Positions 38,401-47,130 of a stretch of 64,000 nt of DNA are shown here, piece by piece (within the stretch, counting starts at the first letter, position 1; each line of letters begins with the position of its first letter). The position numbers were made by a program, and so were the translations under genes. The notes under the pieces are model-generated. The model saw nothing but the letters and a program-made list of their open reading frames with translations, was not told where the DNA came from and did not search any database. This DNA comes from an uncultured Clostridia bacterium. GTDB lineage: Bacteria > Bacillota > Clostridia > UBA1381. The DNA lies in NCBI GenBank assembly GCA_944393255.1, contig CALXZP010000009.1, forward strand, positions 62,001 to 126,000, in the 5' to 3' direction.

Positions 38401-38811
38401 GTAAAAATACAGACAAAGCAGTATGGCAGAGCCGTGCCGGGAGACGTTATCGACAAATCGCGCGAGGGCGTTATAACGGTAGATGTCTCCGGCATAAACG
38501 CTGTAAAATTCGTTTCGGATATAGGCGGCGACTATCCGGTGGGAGATGAGAGCGGCAGACGCCGGTTCATAGCCCTTGAGAAGAGGGGAAAAGCAGCGTC
38601 GTTCATATCGGTTCTGGAACCGCATACGGGCGAGCGTATGATAGAAAAAGCAGAGGCTGTCGAGGGCGGAGTAAAACTTACGCTTGCCGACGGACGCGTT
38701 CAGACTGTGACCGTGACGGGTATGGATACGGGCAGACCGTGCGCGGAGGTCAAAGAGTACAGGAACGGAGAGCTGCTTCGCTGTGAAACGGCTGAAGGAG
38801 TGGAAGAATGA
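35410..38811 (+). CDS. Cytoplasmic heparinase II/III-family polysaccharide/oligosaccharide lyase
   Basis: 1133 aa from the ATG at 35410, five bases after GGAGGAG; an earlier in-frame ATG lacks a ribosome site. There is no signal peptide, so it is probably intracellular. An N-terminal beta domain (about 1-240) precedes an (alpha/alpha) toroid (about 245-560) with SNWSLAEIAGALY and CTIGYNQMAAG, which supply the Asn and Tyr expected in this superfamily. A heparinase II/III beta-sandwich follows (about 590 onward) with GSHGGAHGHYDRCALNA, the metal-site-like HGH-x-D motif. The family eliminates across uronic-acid linkages in glycosaminoglycans, alginate and related polymers; the substrate here is unknown. 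Its last codon overlaps the next start (ATGA), which couples it to the GH42-like gene. Confidence 0.82.
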   Translation: MNSCICDISKWERKGNVYVYPGTPDKNNWYDKGLVPKNDYTADLYGWYGFTFETELHGAEEIEVRAGLLDFGEVNTGESIDDFVWKGTVYGEGTVRVWVPLHRFDLFSSMPARWRFLRRVEVNREVSGLRAVKGRTIYAEAEVLSKPADAGETVSYAISVVNCTGEKQAVSFNMKKTGYEVTKTELPEDFVLEPYEEKRVCVSVEMSERVAEGGFEKQIIELAANGGESRTLEFYTVRRMQHPYIVCTEPEWKAVKEKAENYEWAGDIADTYIKRAEEWSVPDYEKGVNYLFETDNAHKCFNSTVAWKLTGRIEFAEKAAEFLRRVSDRERGYPSKLKACHQQLVHEGEFFKSCAKAYDLIYDAGVLSEQDHEDIHASFRIFMDFLDWALSDGGISNWSLAEIAGALYCAMAVQDRERIERFVFGTGGALAHLQAGVYDDGWWCECTIGYNQMAAGLFSEYTVALRPWGINLAGWWVPAQYSNKVHFRNQAMDGLSWDIYGETKRNYRCIEDLWDSLVALANYRSVVQGVNDSAEERFEGASPVAFDSRYDIAYAIYGKPEYAQIIRNGGEKAFRDLFRGVPELPDIQSDVHRRSCYFHNGGISLLRTDTEGRSDEEQFEISLKYGSHGGAHGHYDRCALNAVSRYGKALFNPENVWYSYGTFMYKFYVQNSISHNMTTVDLKLQDPQEGRQLLFHSGSLFHASTVENCAAWSNPPYGGWRVRSQEPTFRERAWIEGRYVPIPDDAPEYTKRTGFTEKIMQRRMAVLLDDCVVCFDYLEGADEHTYHCIYHLPGLKGIEGEESSSAGHTEQLVTDPLSSAQFITDVDRYVQRGTVRLEFGFDYDEKVSAKAPWLLTPFRSGHNVPGHLKTDLYYVEDGGSELIVGCDPEYYPVSKRLFYSVTADGETVADGKFGAWILGRDHIEADVSGKKTVQLHVRTEDGTIDHNLIKETVKTIFWGDPYFETADGGRVWLSELEYSTENVDRGMGIGVDYAGGPVKIQTKQYGRAVPGDVIDKSREGVITVDVSGINAVKFVSDIGGDYPVGDESGRRRFIALEKRGKAASFISVLEPHTGERMIEKAEAVEGGVKLTLADGRVQTVTVTGMDTGRPCAEVKEYRNGELLRCETAEGVEE

Positions 38812-40892
38812 TAGAAACAAGGACAAAGGAGCCTTTTGTAAACATATGGTTCGGAAACTTTTATAAGCCGGCGTTTGACGATAAGGATTTTATAGACAGA
38901 GAGATAAGCGAATTGAAACGGCTCGGCTTTAACGGCGTACAGCTCGACACAAAGGCGTGGGAGGATTTCAGGGAGCGTTTTTCAGGCGGCGAAGCGAGCC
39001 AATACGTTGCTCAGCAGGAATATATGATGAAGGTGTGCCGTGAAAACGGCATAAGCTACAATTTCCTCACGCTTTATCTCTGCGCCGACAACCTGTACCC
39101 GAATATCCGCTTTTCACCGCCGATATTCGGTGAGTCCGTCACCGATCCGGAGGGAAACGACGGGCGCTGGTACAAATACTGGTCGGATAAGGCGAAGGCT
39201 TCGATGGAGGAGCATGTAAGGGGCGTGTTTAACGCTTACGGAGACGGCGTGACAAGGACCGTGATAAACGGAGCGGAGCGCAAGCCGACCTGCACTATGT
39301 GGGATCCCATCGCAGCGCCGAGCTTCGACGAAGAGGGCAGAGCGCGGTACCTCGGCTGGCTTGAGCGACGGTACGGCAGTATAGAAGCATTTAACAGCGC
39401 ATACAAAACAGGCTTTAACGGATTTTCGGAGCTTGAAAAGGAGGACTATTGGTTTTCCTGCGCGTATCCGGAGGATGGTCTGTACACAAAGAAAGAGCTT
39501 GATGAAAATTCGCCTAAGGCGAGAATGTGGGCGGATAATATGCGCTGGCGCGCCGACGAGCTGTGCGAATATTTCAAGGATATGCAGGAACGCATACACG
39601 GCATTGATCCGGAGATATACACCATGCCCGACATGGCGCAGTGGAGCTATTTTCTGAATGTGGACGCGTCCGAGCTTTCAAACGTAGGTCTTGCCGATCT
39701 CTGGGACACCTCGAACAGAGGGATAGATATATACAGGCTTGCGGAATATGTGGACTGCTGTAATTTCATCACGGTGCCCATAACGCCGCTCGGCGATGCG
39801 GACGCGTATGTTGCCTCATGTCAGCATTCGATGATGCGCGCGATGAACCGGGGCAGGGAATTTCTCGGCGGGATATACTGGGGCAGATTTCTGTATAATG
39901 ATATCTACGAATTTCTGACTCCGCAGGAGATAGCCGGGACTATAGCGGCTTCCGGAGCCTCGGGCTATACGTCCTACGGAGTCTGCGGACTTGACGACGG
40001 CGGTTTGCTGCACAGGATGGACGAGGGCTTTCTCAGCTCGCTCGCAGATGCGAACAGCTGGTTTAAAAAGATCGTCCCCGGGCTCGGCCGGCGGCGTCCG
40101 GCGGAAACGGCAGTGTTGTTCCCGTCGGCTATGTCGATCTATGAGCCTATGGGCGTAGAGGGCAATAAGGAACGCCGCTACGATCTGCTGGGCTGGTACA
40201 AGATGTGCCTTGACGGCGGATTTGACTGCGACGTTATAGACGAGGGACTTATCGAAAACGGGGCGCTTTCGGGCTATAGGGTATTGATAGTTCCCGAAAA
40301 CGACTGCCGGTTTATGGACGATAATAAAAGATCCAATGAAGCCATAAAAGAATGGGTGGAAAACGGAGGAATACTGATCCATTCGCCGATGGATAATATT
40401 GCCGCAGAGGTGTTCGGTATATGCGGAGAGCCGCATAAGGGCGGCGCGTTCATGTATACCGAAAAAGGACTTTCGCAGAGCGGCGTCTATTGCGCGTATG
40501 AAGGTGAAAAGATAGCGGGGTATCTATCGGACGGAGCCGGAGCGGCAGTTAAGAACAGTATAGGAAAGGGATATGTATATTCGTTCGGCTTTGCTTACGG
40601 CTATAGCTATACTGCCAAGATCGCGCCACATGTACCGCTTCCCGAGCGCAACAACGAGCTTTATCCCGTAAAGCTTATGAAGGATAATATGCTTTGGGAT
40701 ATACTCGTTAAGCACGGCATACACCGCGCGGAGGCGCACGGTACAGGGATAGAAACGGCGGAATTTGAAAACGGTATCGTAGCGGTAAATCATACTCCGC
40801 ATACCGTTGAGATAAGCCTGCGCGGCAGGAGCGTGCGCGTCATGCCCCGCGCGGCTGCCGTTGTATCCGATAACGGAGTAACGGCTTCATAA
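38808..40892 (+). CDS. GH42-like (beta-galactosidase-type) protein lacking the usual catalytic Asn-Glu
   Basis: 694 aa, cytoplasmic. The N-terminal half looks like a GH42 TIM barrel: a GFNGVQLD strand, then RYLGWLERRYGSIEAFNSAY, close to the RYG-x-[LI]-x-x-LN element of GH42. The second half resembles the GH42 trimerisation domain (about 430-600; ETAVLFPSAMSIYEP, then GYRVLIVPEND and WVENGGILI) and ends in a short beta domain. The Asn-Glu that usually precedes the RYG element is not visible: the strand reads TMWDPIAAPSFDEEGRA. The region expected to hold the nucleophile reads GGIYWGRF. It may be a divergent hydrolase with other catalytic residues or a non-hydrolytic relative. It overlaps the heparinase-like gene by four bases. 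Confidence 0.6.
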   Translation: MIETRTKEPFVNIWFGNFYKPAFDDKDFIDREISELKRLGFNGVQLDTKAWEDFRERFSGGEASQYVAQQEYMMKVCRENGISYNFLTLYLCADNLYPNIRFSPPIFGESVTDPEGNDGRWYKYWSDKAKASMEEHVRGVFNAYGDGVTRTVINGAERKPTCTMWDPIAAPSFDEEGRARYLGWLERRYGSIEAFNSAYKTGFNGFSELEKEDYWFSCAYPEDGLYTKKELDENSPKARMWADNMRWRADELCEYFKDMQERIHGIDPEIYTMPDMAQWSYFLNVDASELSNVGLADLWDTSNRGIDIYRLAEYVDCCNFITVPITPLGDADAYVASCQHSMMRAMNRGREFLGGIYWGRFLYNDIYEFLTPQEIAGTIAASGASGYTSYGVCGLDDGGLLHRMDEGFLSSLADANSWFKKIVPGLGRRRPAETAVLFPSAMSIYEPMGVEGNKERRYDLLGWYKMCLDGGFDCDVIDEGLIENGALSGYRVLIVPENDCRFMDDNKRSNEAIKEWVENGGILIHSPMDNIAAEVFGICGEPHKGGAFMYTEKGLSQSGVYCAYEGEKIAGYLSDGAGAAVKNSIGKGYVYSFGFAYGYSYTAKIAPHVPLPERNNELYPVKLMKDNMLWDILVKHGIHRAEAHGTGIETAEFENGIVAVNHTPHTVEISLRGRSVRVMPRAAAVVSDNGVTAS

Positions 40893-40920
40893 AAATGCAT
40901 TTGCGGAAAGGGGGATCGGA

Positions 40921-43911
40921 ATGGATCCTATATATAAGATAGCTGCCGTGGGCATAGCAGTCACGTCAGCCATAGCGCTTATAAGCGCGCGGCTCATATC
41001 CGCGGCGGGAAATGAGATCATTGTTGAAACGGGAGTAACGCAGCTTGATAACTTTTCTGCGGAAACTATTAGGAACGCGTCCATAACAGACGAGAATGAG
41101 TCGTATTCCGGAGAGATGTATCTCAGCAAAAGCGGCGCGGTAACTCATCCGCAGTGGTTTGAGGGCGATAAAAAGCTCAATGCCGACGGCACGTATTATA
41201 TCATAAAGGCGGAGCCTGCACCCGATCACTATCAGAACGGCGGCAGCTTTGACAACAGTGTTATAATCGGAGACGAGGATGACGAGGAGGACAATAAGGT
41301 CGAATACGCGAATGCCTCGGAGGTGCAGTCGAGAGACGTTGACGGCAGAAGCTATACCTACCGTACTCTCGGCAAAAACGGAGCTATGGTCGTAAATCTA
41401 AAATGTTCTCCCGAAGAAGTCAATTATCTTACGGTGCAGCTGTGGGGGGGCGATACCGGTTCCGGCAGCCTGTGGGTTTGCGACCCGGTCTCTGGTAATA
41501 TGAACACGTCCGACAGCGAGCAGCCGCACCGCAACGATAAGGTGGACAGGCGCGACTGGGTCGAGCTCAATACGCTTTCATCCTCACCGCAGTATGACGG
41601 CGGATTTATATATTCTACATATGAGATACCGATGATATATACGCATGGACGGACAAGCGTGAGCTTAAGAATATATTCTACCGGCGGTCCTGCGGATTAC
41701 AGCGGCGTCAAGATAAAGGAGCAGACAGAGCCGTCGCGCGGGATATACGGAGCGTATATGGAGACCGATCCGTATTTTGAGCCGGAGGAATACGGCATTA
41801 CCGGAGGAGACTATATTGATGATGCAAAAACGCCGGGAATATCATATGACGATACGAAGGAACAGCTTAAACAGGCAGTCCTTTCGGGCATAGATATCCT
41901 CCGCGGATGGCAGGTCTACGGCGGCGGTCATCCGGCCTATATGGAGGGAATGATAACAAGGAGCACCGCATGGCAGCGCAAGCCTGCTGTTGACTCGGAC
42001 TGGAAGGACGTATATTATAATGACAGCTTTATGCTTAAGCAGAACCTCACACCGCTGAACATGCTTGAGCTTGCGGCTTATGCATACGATAACGCCGCGG
42101 AGCTTGGCTTGGATGAAACGGTGCGGGAAGAGCTTATGGACAGGGTCGTCGCGGGAGTTGACTTTCTTTGCAGGGCGCAGGGCTCGAACGGAGGCTTTTT
42201 CTCACAGAGCGGCTGGATCGGCGGTCCGGAGCGCCGTGAGGCGTCAGGGAACAATCTGACAGGCTTCGGACTGAGGAGCGTCGGAGAAGCGCTGCTTATG
42301 ATACGTGATGATATCAGCGACGATATAAAGAAGGAAAGGATAGACGCCGACGCTGACGGCGTGCCCGATACCGAAAGGCTGACGGCATGGAACGCTATGC
42401 TTGAGAGCGCAAGGGATTATCTTATAACGCTCGAGGGCGGATATGGTCATGCGCCCAATCAGGATATGGCAAATTCCGAAGCTGCGCTGAAATTTGACGC
42501 GTTTCTCTCCCGGTCCGGAGGGAATACGTTAAGCACTTCAAGCAGAAATTCAGTGCTGGCTGTATGTTTTGGGGATAATAAAAATCCGGTGCTCTCCTCC
42601 TATTGGGTCTCGGAAAAGGGCACGATACTCGAAAATTTCGGTTCCGTACAGGGCGGATATTCCGGTGATTACGGTTCCAACGCCGTTGTTCAGCTTTCGA
42701 GGATAGCCGAAACGGCAAAGGAATATTTTAATGTGGATTATACAGGCAAGATGTCCGTTGTGTATGATACGATAAGCAACTATTATTTCACGGGGAAAAA
42801 GCAGATAAACGGAGAGTTTTTCAGACAGCTTTATACCGAGGGTCTGACCTCGAACAGGAATTCCGCTTATCCGGGTAACGAGCGGTATCCGATAGATATC
42901 TATTCGGCGCTGGAGCTGAAAAATGATACGGCGCTGCGGATAATATACGACTATCTGGGGCATAAGGATATAGGCTATGAGCTCAGCAGCGGCTCGCTGA
43001 GCGTGCAGAATGCGCATTATGAGGATAACATCATTGACGCATACAGGCTTTACGAAGCCTTTGACAGCCTCAGAGCCGAATTTGAAGAACGCGGTACGGA
43101 AAGCTGCAGCTATCCCATGGAGGATGAGAGCATCACATCCTACGCATGGTGCGACGAAACGGCGCGCAGCGTTGTGATAAAGGACGGCAGCGAAAGGATC
43201 TATATGACCTTGAACTGGCGCAATCCTATGTATTCAAACGGATATTACAATACGGTAGAGAAAAAAGACAATCAGCGGATAAAGATCAATGATCTTGCCC
43301 GCGTTCACGCGTCCAACGGCAGATACGACCGTTACGGCTATGCCGAGGTGTATACGGATAACTATTCCGTATCTGACTGGACGGAAATAAACATGAACGG
43401 GGAAAATTCTTGCATTCAGGCGCTCATGATATGCCGTTACGGCGACTATACCGTTATCATGAACAGCCGCGGCTGCGAAGGCGGCAGCGGGAGGAAATAC
43501 GGCTGGAAAGAGTTTGAGGAGCAGGCCGGGCTTGACCGGGCATATGAATATACAGACCTTGTCACAGGTAAGGTCTACAGCTACAGCGGCGGTCAATGGT
43601 CGTGCGGCGCGGAGGTCATGAGCCTGGACAGCAAGTCCACGCTTGTGCTGAGAAGAGCGGACAGGCGCGTGTACGTGTCCGGCAACGGCAACGGTACGGC
43701 GGAGATAGTGATAAAGAATACTTCCTCCGCAGAGGAAGAGATAACTGTCTATTCGGCGGATAGAAAAGCGGACGGCAGCCTTGAGAGCGTGAGAGCGGAA
43801 AAAGTCATTGCGGGACCGGGTATCAGCACGGTCAGGATCGCGGCTTCCGAAGGATCGGAGATCTTTGTTTGGGATGAAAAAATGAAGCCGATATTTATTG
43901 ACAAAGAATAA
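40921..43911 (+). CDS. Membrane-anchored or secreted lyase-like protein, third paralogue
   Basis: 996 aa. A single hydrophobic stretch (about residues 5-28) acts as signal peptide or anchor. The N-terminal beta domain (about 75-260; VNYLTVQLWGGD) is that of the 7360 and 12542 proteins. The helical core (about 300-700) holds RAQGSNGGF (about 418-426), WIGGPERR, NQD (513-515) and GGYSGDYG (578-585). The C-terminal beta domain begins at about 728 (YPMEDES). It has no added binding or stalk domains. At the position of the His in the 7360 protein this one has Gln (VQGGY), so its chemistry may differ. GGAAAGGGGG precedes the ATG 28 bp after the GH42-like gene, so it belongs to that operon. The function is not established; a polysaccharide lyase is the working guess. 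Confidence 0.65.
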   Translation: MDPIYKIAAVGIAVTSAIALISARLISAAGNEIIVETGVTQLDNFSAETIRNASITDENESYSGEMYLSKSGAVTHPQWFEGDKKLNADGTYYIIKAEPAPDHYQNGGSFDNSVIIGDEDDEEDNKVEYANASEVQSRDVDGRSYTYRTLGKNGAMVVNLKCSPEEVNYLTVQLWGGDTGSGSLWVCDPVSGNMNTSDSEQPHRNDKVDRRDWVELNTLSSSPQYDGGFIYSTYEIPMIYTHGRTSVSLRIYSTGGPADYSGVKIKEQTEPSRGIYGAYMETDPYFEPEEYGITGGDYIDDAKTPGISYDDTKEQLKQAVLSGIDILRGWQVYGGGHPAYMEGMITRSTAWQRKPAVDSDWKDVYYNDSFMLKQNLTPLNMLELAAYAYDNAAELGLDETVREELMDRVVAGVDFLCRAQGSNGGFFSQSGWIGGPERREASGNNLTGFGLRSVGEALLMIRDDISDDIKKERIDADADGVPDTERLTAWNAMLESARDYLITLEGGYGHAPNQDMANSEAALKFDAFLSRSGGNTLSTSSRNSVLAVCFGDNKNPVLSSYWVSEKGTILENFGSVQGGYSGDYGSNAVVQLSRIAETAKEYFNVDYTGKMSVVYDTISNYYFTGKKQINGEFFRQLYTEGLTSNRNSAYPGNERYPIDIYSALELKNDTALRIIYDYLGHKDIGYELSSGSLSVQNAHYEDNIIDAYRLYEAFDSLRAEFEERGTESCSYPMEDESITSYAWCDETARSVVIKDGSERIYMTLNWRNPMYSNGYYNTVEKKDNQRIKINDLARVHASNGRYDRYGYAEVYTDNYSVSDWTEINMNGENSCIQALMICRYGDYTVIMNSRGCEGGSGRKYGWKEFEEQAGLDRAYEYTDLVTGKVYSYSGGQWSCGAEVMSLDSKSTLVLRRADRRVYVSGNGNGTAEIVIKNTSSAEEEITVYSADRKADGSLESVRAEKVIAGPGISTVRIAASEGSEIFVWDEKMKPIFIDKE

Positions 43912-43962
43912 ACGGTAAGGTATAATAATTGCAAAGCGCGGCGGCGTTTTGCAATTATTATT
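43898..43962 (+). promoter_or_regulatory. Consensus promoter overlapped by a long palindrome
   Basis: TTGACA (43898-43903) lies inside the end of the upstream gene and TATAAT (43921-43926) just after it, with a 17-bp spacer: a perfect sigma-A promoter for the GH43-GH36 pair. ATAATAATTGCAAA (43922-43935) is mirrored at about 43948-43961 around a GC-rich centre, covering the -10 box, the start point and the early transcript. It could be an operator or an RNA hairpin. Confidence 0.75.
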
Positions 43963-44034
43963 CTAAGAAGGGCAGTCTGCGAAACAAATGTTTTGCGGCC
44001 GTTCATAAAAAGACATATTACAAGGAGAGAGATC

Positions 44035-44967
44035 ATGAAAACGGAAAAGACAGAGGCGTATTTATTCACACATTTCAAGGGAACGCAGAAAACTCCCGAC
44101 GATGAGCAGGTATATTTTGCTGTGTCAAAGGACGGCTATAAGTGGCATAACTTAAACGGCGGAAAACCGGTGCTGCGCAGCGTGCTCGGCGAGGGGGGAG
44201 TGAGAGATCCCCACATAATGCGCTCGCACGACGGTAAGAAGTTTTTTCTTATAGCTACAGACCTCTATATATACGGAAAATGGGGCGAGAACAGCGATGG
44301 CTGGTACCGCTGCCAGCGCGAGGGTTCGCGCTCGATAATGATATGGGAGTCTGAGGATCTTGTGAATTGGTCCGAGCAGAGGATGGCGGAGGTCGCGCCC
44401 GGGGACGCCGCATGCGCATGGGCGCCCGAATGTATCTATGACGAAAGCGCGGACGACTATTTTGTGTACTGGTCGTCGCGATGCGCGTTTGACGGATGCG
44501 CAAAGCAGAGGATATATTGTTCGCATACGAAGGATTTTGTGACCTTTACCGCCCCGAAGCTGTATATAGAGCGGGATTTCAGTGTGATAGACACATCGAT
44601 GATACAGGATGGGAATACGTATTACCGTTTCACGAAAAACCATGATGAGGCTTCGATATTTATGGAGGCCGGAGCTGCGGCCGAGGGCGAGTTTACCGAG
44701 ATAGAGAGCTTTTCCATGAAAGGGAAGACGGGATATGAAGGACCGACTGTATATAAGATGAACGACGGCGAGACCTGGTGCGTACTGCTTGACGCTTTCG
44801 CGTCCGACGGAGGCTATCAGCCGTTTATAACAAAGGATATAGCGGGCGGTCGCTTTGTTCCTCAGGAGGGCTTTGAGACCCCCGACCCGTTCAGGCACGG
44901 AACGGTGCTCCCCATAACCGCTGCCGAGTATGACAGGCTTGTGAAACACTACGGAATAGAGGGATGA
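44035..44967 (+). CDS. GH43-like five-bladed beta-propeller glycosidase (arabinanase/arabinofuranosidase/galactanase type)
   Basis: 310 aa, no signal peptide, so cytoplasmic. Start placed at the ATG at 44035, five bases after AAGGAGAGA. Propeller motifs are evident: GVRDPHIM (Asp58, a GH43 catalytic-type Asp followed by Pro), DLVNWSEQR, and AWAPECIYD, in which Glu132 of the WAPE motif is the typical general acid. SVIDTSMI and GYEGPTVYK are family-like later blades. This group acts on arabinose-, xylose- or galactose-containing side chains; the exact activity cannot be read from sequence. It is followed by the alpha-galactosidase after only four bases, so the two probably trim side chains of imported oligosaccharides. 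Confidence 0.78.
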   Translation: MKTEKTEAYLFTHFKGTQKTPDDEQVYFAVSKDGYKWHNLNGGKPVLRSVLGEGGVRDPHIMRSHDGKKFFLIATDLYIYGKWGENSDGWYRCQREGSRSIMIWESEDLVNWSEQRMAEVAPGDAACAWAPECIYDESADDYFVYWSSRCAFDGCAKQRIYCSHTKDFVTFTAPKLYIERDFSVIDTSMIQDGNTYYRFTKNHDEASIFMEAGAAAEGEFTEIESFSMKGKTGYEGPTVYKMNDGETWCVLLDAFASDGGYQPFITKDIAGGRFVPQEGFETPDPFRHGTVLPITAAEYDRLVKHYGIEG

Positions 44968-44971
44968 TGGT

Positions 44972-47110
44972 ATGATAAGCATCAAAAATAACACTATCAG
45001 TCTGCATGGCAGAGATATCAGCTACATAATGACGGTAGGCGAACACGGAGATCTGCTGCATTTTCATTTCGGAAAGAGGCTTGCTGACAGAGAATATTCA
45101 GTACCTGCAAAATGGAGCGCGTGGAGTCCGTACGCTCCGGAGGGTCATACTCTCGACAACATGCCTCAGGAATATCCTTCATATGGCTATGCAGACCTGC
45201 GCCCGGGAGCCTTTTCGTATACCAAAGGAAGCATGAACGGTATAGCGCAGCTCAAGTTCAGGGGCGCAGAGATCAAAAAGGGTGCGGCGTCCGTTCCCGG
45301 TATGCCTTGTCTGCATGACGGCGGTGCCGGTGCGGAAACGGTCTGTATCACGCTTGCCGATGAAGAAGCCGGTATCGAGGCGGTGCTTGCATATACGGTA
45401 TTTGAGGAATACAATATCATAGCGAGGAGTACGGTCATCAGGAACATATCCGATTCGGCGGTGTATTTGAAGTCGGTATACAGCTCATGTCTTGAACTGG
45501 CGCAGAAGGACAGGGAGATAATATATTTCCCCGGCAGCTGGGCGCGTGAACGGCAGCTGGAGCGATGTGCGCTCAAAAAAGGCATGAGGGTGAATATAGC
45601 GAATGAACGCGGCGGCAGCGGTCACAATATGAATCCGTTTGCCATGATAGCGGATAAGAATTCGGATGAGAGCAGGGGCGAGGTCTATTCAATGTCCCTG
45701 ATCTACAGCGGAAATCATTCGACCAATGTTATGTGCGCTCCGAACGGAAGCGTTCGTATATTGCAGGGAATAAACCCGGACGGCTTCGGCTGGGAGCTTG
45801 AGCCGGGCGGGGAATTTGCATCGCCTCAGAGCGTTATGTGTTTCAGTGATAACGGCTTCGGCGGTATATCGCGCGAGCTTGGCAGGCTTTACAGAAACAA
45901 GCTCTGCACGAGCAGGTGGACGCACCGCGAAAGACCAATACTGATAAATAACTGGGAAGCTACGTATTTTGACTTTGATGAGGAAAAGCTTGTAACTATC
46001 GCTAAAAAGGCAAAGGAAGCCGGTATTGAGCTGTTTGTTATGGACGACGGCTGGTTTGGTGCAAGAAACGACGATACTAAGGGTCTGGGCGACTGGACGG
46101 TCAACAGGCAAAAGCTCCCTTCGGGACTTAAGGGGCTTGCCGAGCGTATAAATGCGGAGGGAATGAAATTCGGACTGTGGATAGAGCCGGAGATGGTAAA
46201 CCCCGATTCGGAGCTGTACCGCGAACATCCCGACTGGGTAATACATGTTCCGTATAAGACTCCTGCGCAGAGCCGTCAGCAGCTTATACTGGATATTACC
46301 CGCAGCGAGGTCAGGGATTATATCATCAAGTCGATCAAAACCGTGCTGTCGGAAGGGAATATAGAGTATGTTAAATGGGACATGAACAGACCTATAACCG
46401 ATATGCCGTACCCCGGATATAATCATCGCTACACGCTCGGACTTTATGAGATAGCCGGAGCGCTGACCTCCGCATTCCCGGATATCCTTTTTGAGGGCTG
46501 TGCGGGCGGCGGCGGAAGATTTGATCCGGGTATGCTGTACTATTTCCCGCAGATATGGACAAGCGATAATTCCGATGCAGCCGCGCGGCTGATGATACAG
46601 TATGCAACGTCCATGGGTTATCCGGCTTCGGCTATGGGCGCGCATGTTACCGCTTCGCCCAATCACCAGAACGGCAGGATGACGCCGCTCAAAACAAGGG
46701 CGGATGTGGCGTTTGCCGGTGCTTTCGGCTATGAGCTCGATATAACAAAGATGGATGGGGATGAGTTTGAAGAGATCGTGAAGCAGACTGCGTTCGCAAA
46801 GGAGATCAGGAAGCTGGTCGTTGAAGGCGATCTTTACAGGCTCCAAAGTCCTTTTGAGGGAAATCACTGCACATGGGAGATAGTATCGCCGGAAAAGGAC
46901 GAGGTATTCGTCATGAGCTGTAAGATAATGACCGATACGCTTTGCTCAGAGCCGTTTATAAGGCTTGAGGGTATTGATGAAAGCGCTGTTTATACGGATA
47001 CCCTAAGCGGCAAAACATACTACGGCGACGAGCTGAGCCGCCGTGGATTTATGCCCGAATATGATATGAAGGATTTCGCGACCGTGATCCTGCATTTAAA
47101 AAAGAACTGA
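44972..47110 (+). CDS. Alpha-galactosidase (GH36)
   Basis: Removes terminal alpha-1,6-galactose from oligosaccharides. The 712-aa length equals the GH36 subgroup-I norm (about 710-740). Motifs are complete: NNWEATYFDF, MDDGWFGARNDD, KFGLWIEPEMVNPDSELY, the nucleophile YVKWDMNR (Asp470) and the acid/base SDNSD (Asp532), with EGCAGGGGRFDPGMLYYFPQ between them. No signal peptide, so it works on imported substrate such as raffinose-type sugars or galactosyl side chains. Second gene of the two-gene operon behind the 43898 promoter. Confidence in family and activity is high. Confidence 0.93.
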   Translation: MISIKNNTISLHGRDISYIMTVGEHGDLLHFHFGKRLADREYSVPAKWSAWSPYAPEGHTLDNMPQEYPSYGYADLRPGAFSYTKGSMNGIAQLKFRGAEIKKGAASVPGMPCLHDGGAGAETVCITLADEEAGIEAVLAYTVFEEYNIIARSTVIRNISDSAVYLKSVYSSCLELAQKDREIIYFPGSWARERQLERCALKKGMRVNIANERGGSGHNMNPFAMIADKNSDESRGEVYSMSLIYSGNHSTNVMCAPNGSVRILQGINPDGFGWELEPGGEFASPQSVMCFSDNGFGGISRELGRLYRNKLCTSRWTHRERPILINNWEATYFDFDEEKLVTIAKKAKEAGIELFVMDDGWFGARNDDTKGLGDWTVNRQKLPSGLKGLAERINAEGMKFGLWIEPEMVNPDSELYREHPDWVIHVPYKTPAQSRQQLILDITRSEVRDYIIKSIKTVLSEGNIEYVKWDMNRPITDMPYPGYNHRYTLGLYEIAGALTSAFPDILFEGCAGGGGRFDPGMLYYFPQIWTSDNSDAAARLMIQYATSMGYPASAMGAHVTASPNHQNGRMTPLKTRADVAFAGAFGYELDITKMDGDEFEEIVKQTAFAKEIRKLVVEGDLYRLQSPFEGNHCTWEIVSPEKDEVFVMSCKIMTDTLCSEPFIRLEGIDESAVYTDTLSGKTYYGDELSRRGFMPEYDMKDFATVILHLKKN

Positions 47111-47130
47111 TATGATTTTTGAAAAATAAA

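Noticed and set aside
43922..43961. Palindrome considered as a terminator of the 40921-43911 operon
   Set aside because: The stem is AT-rich, its T-tract is interrupted, and it overlaps the -10 box of a consensus promoter, so an operator or leader role fits better. Termination is not excluded.
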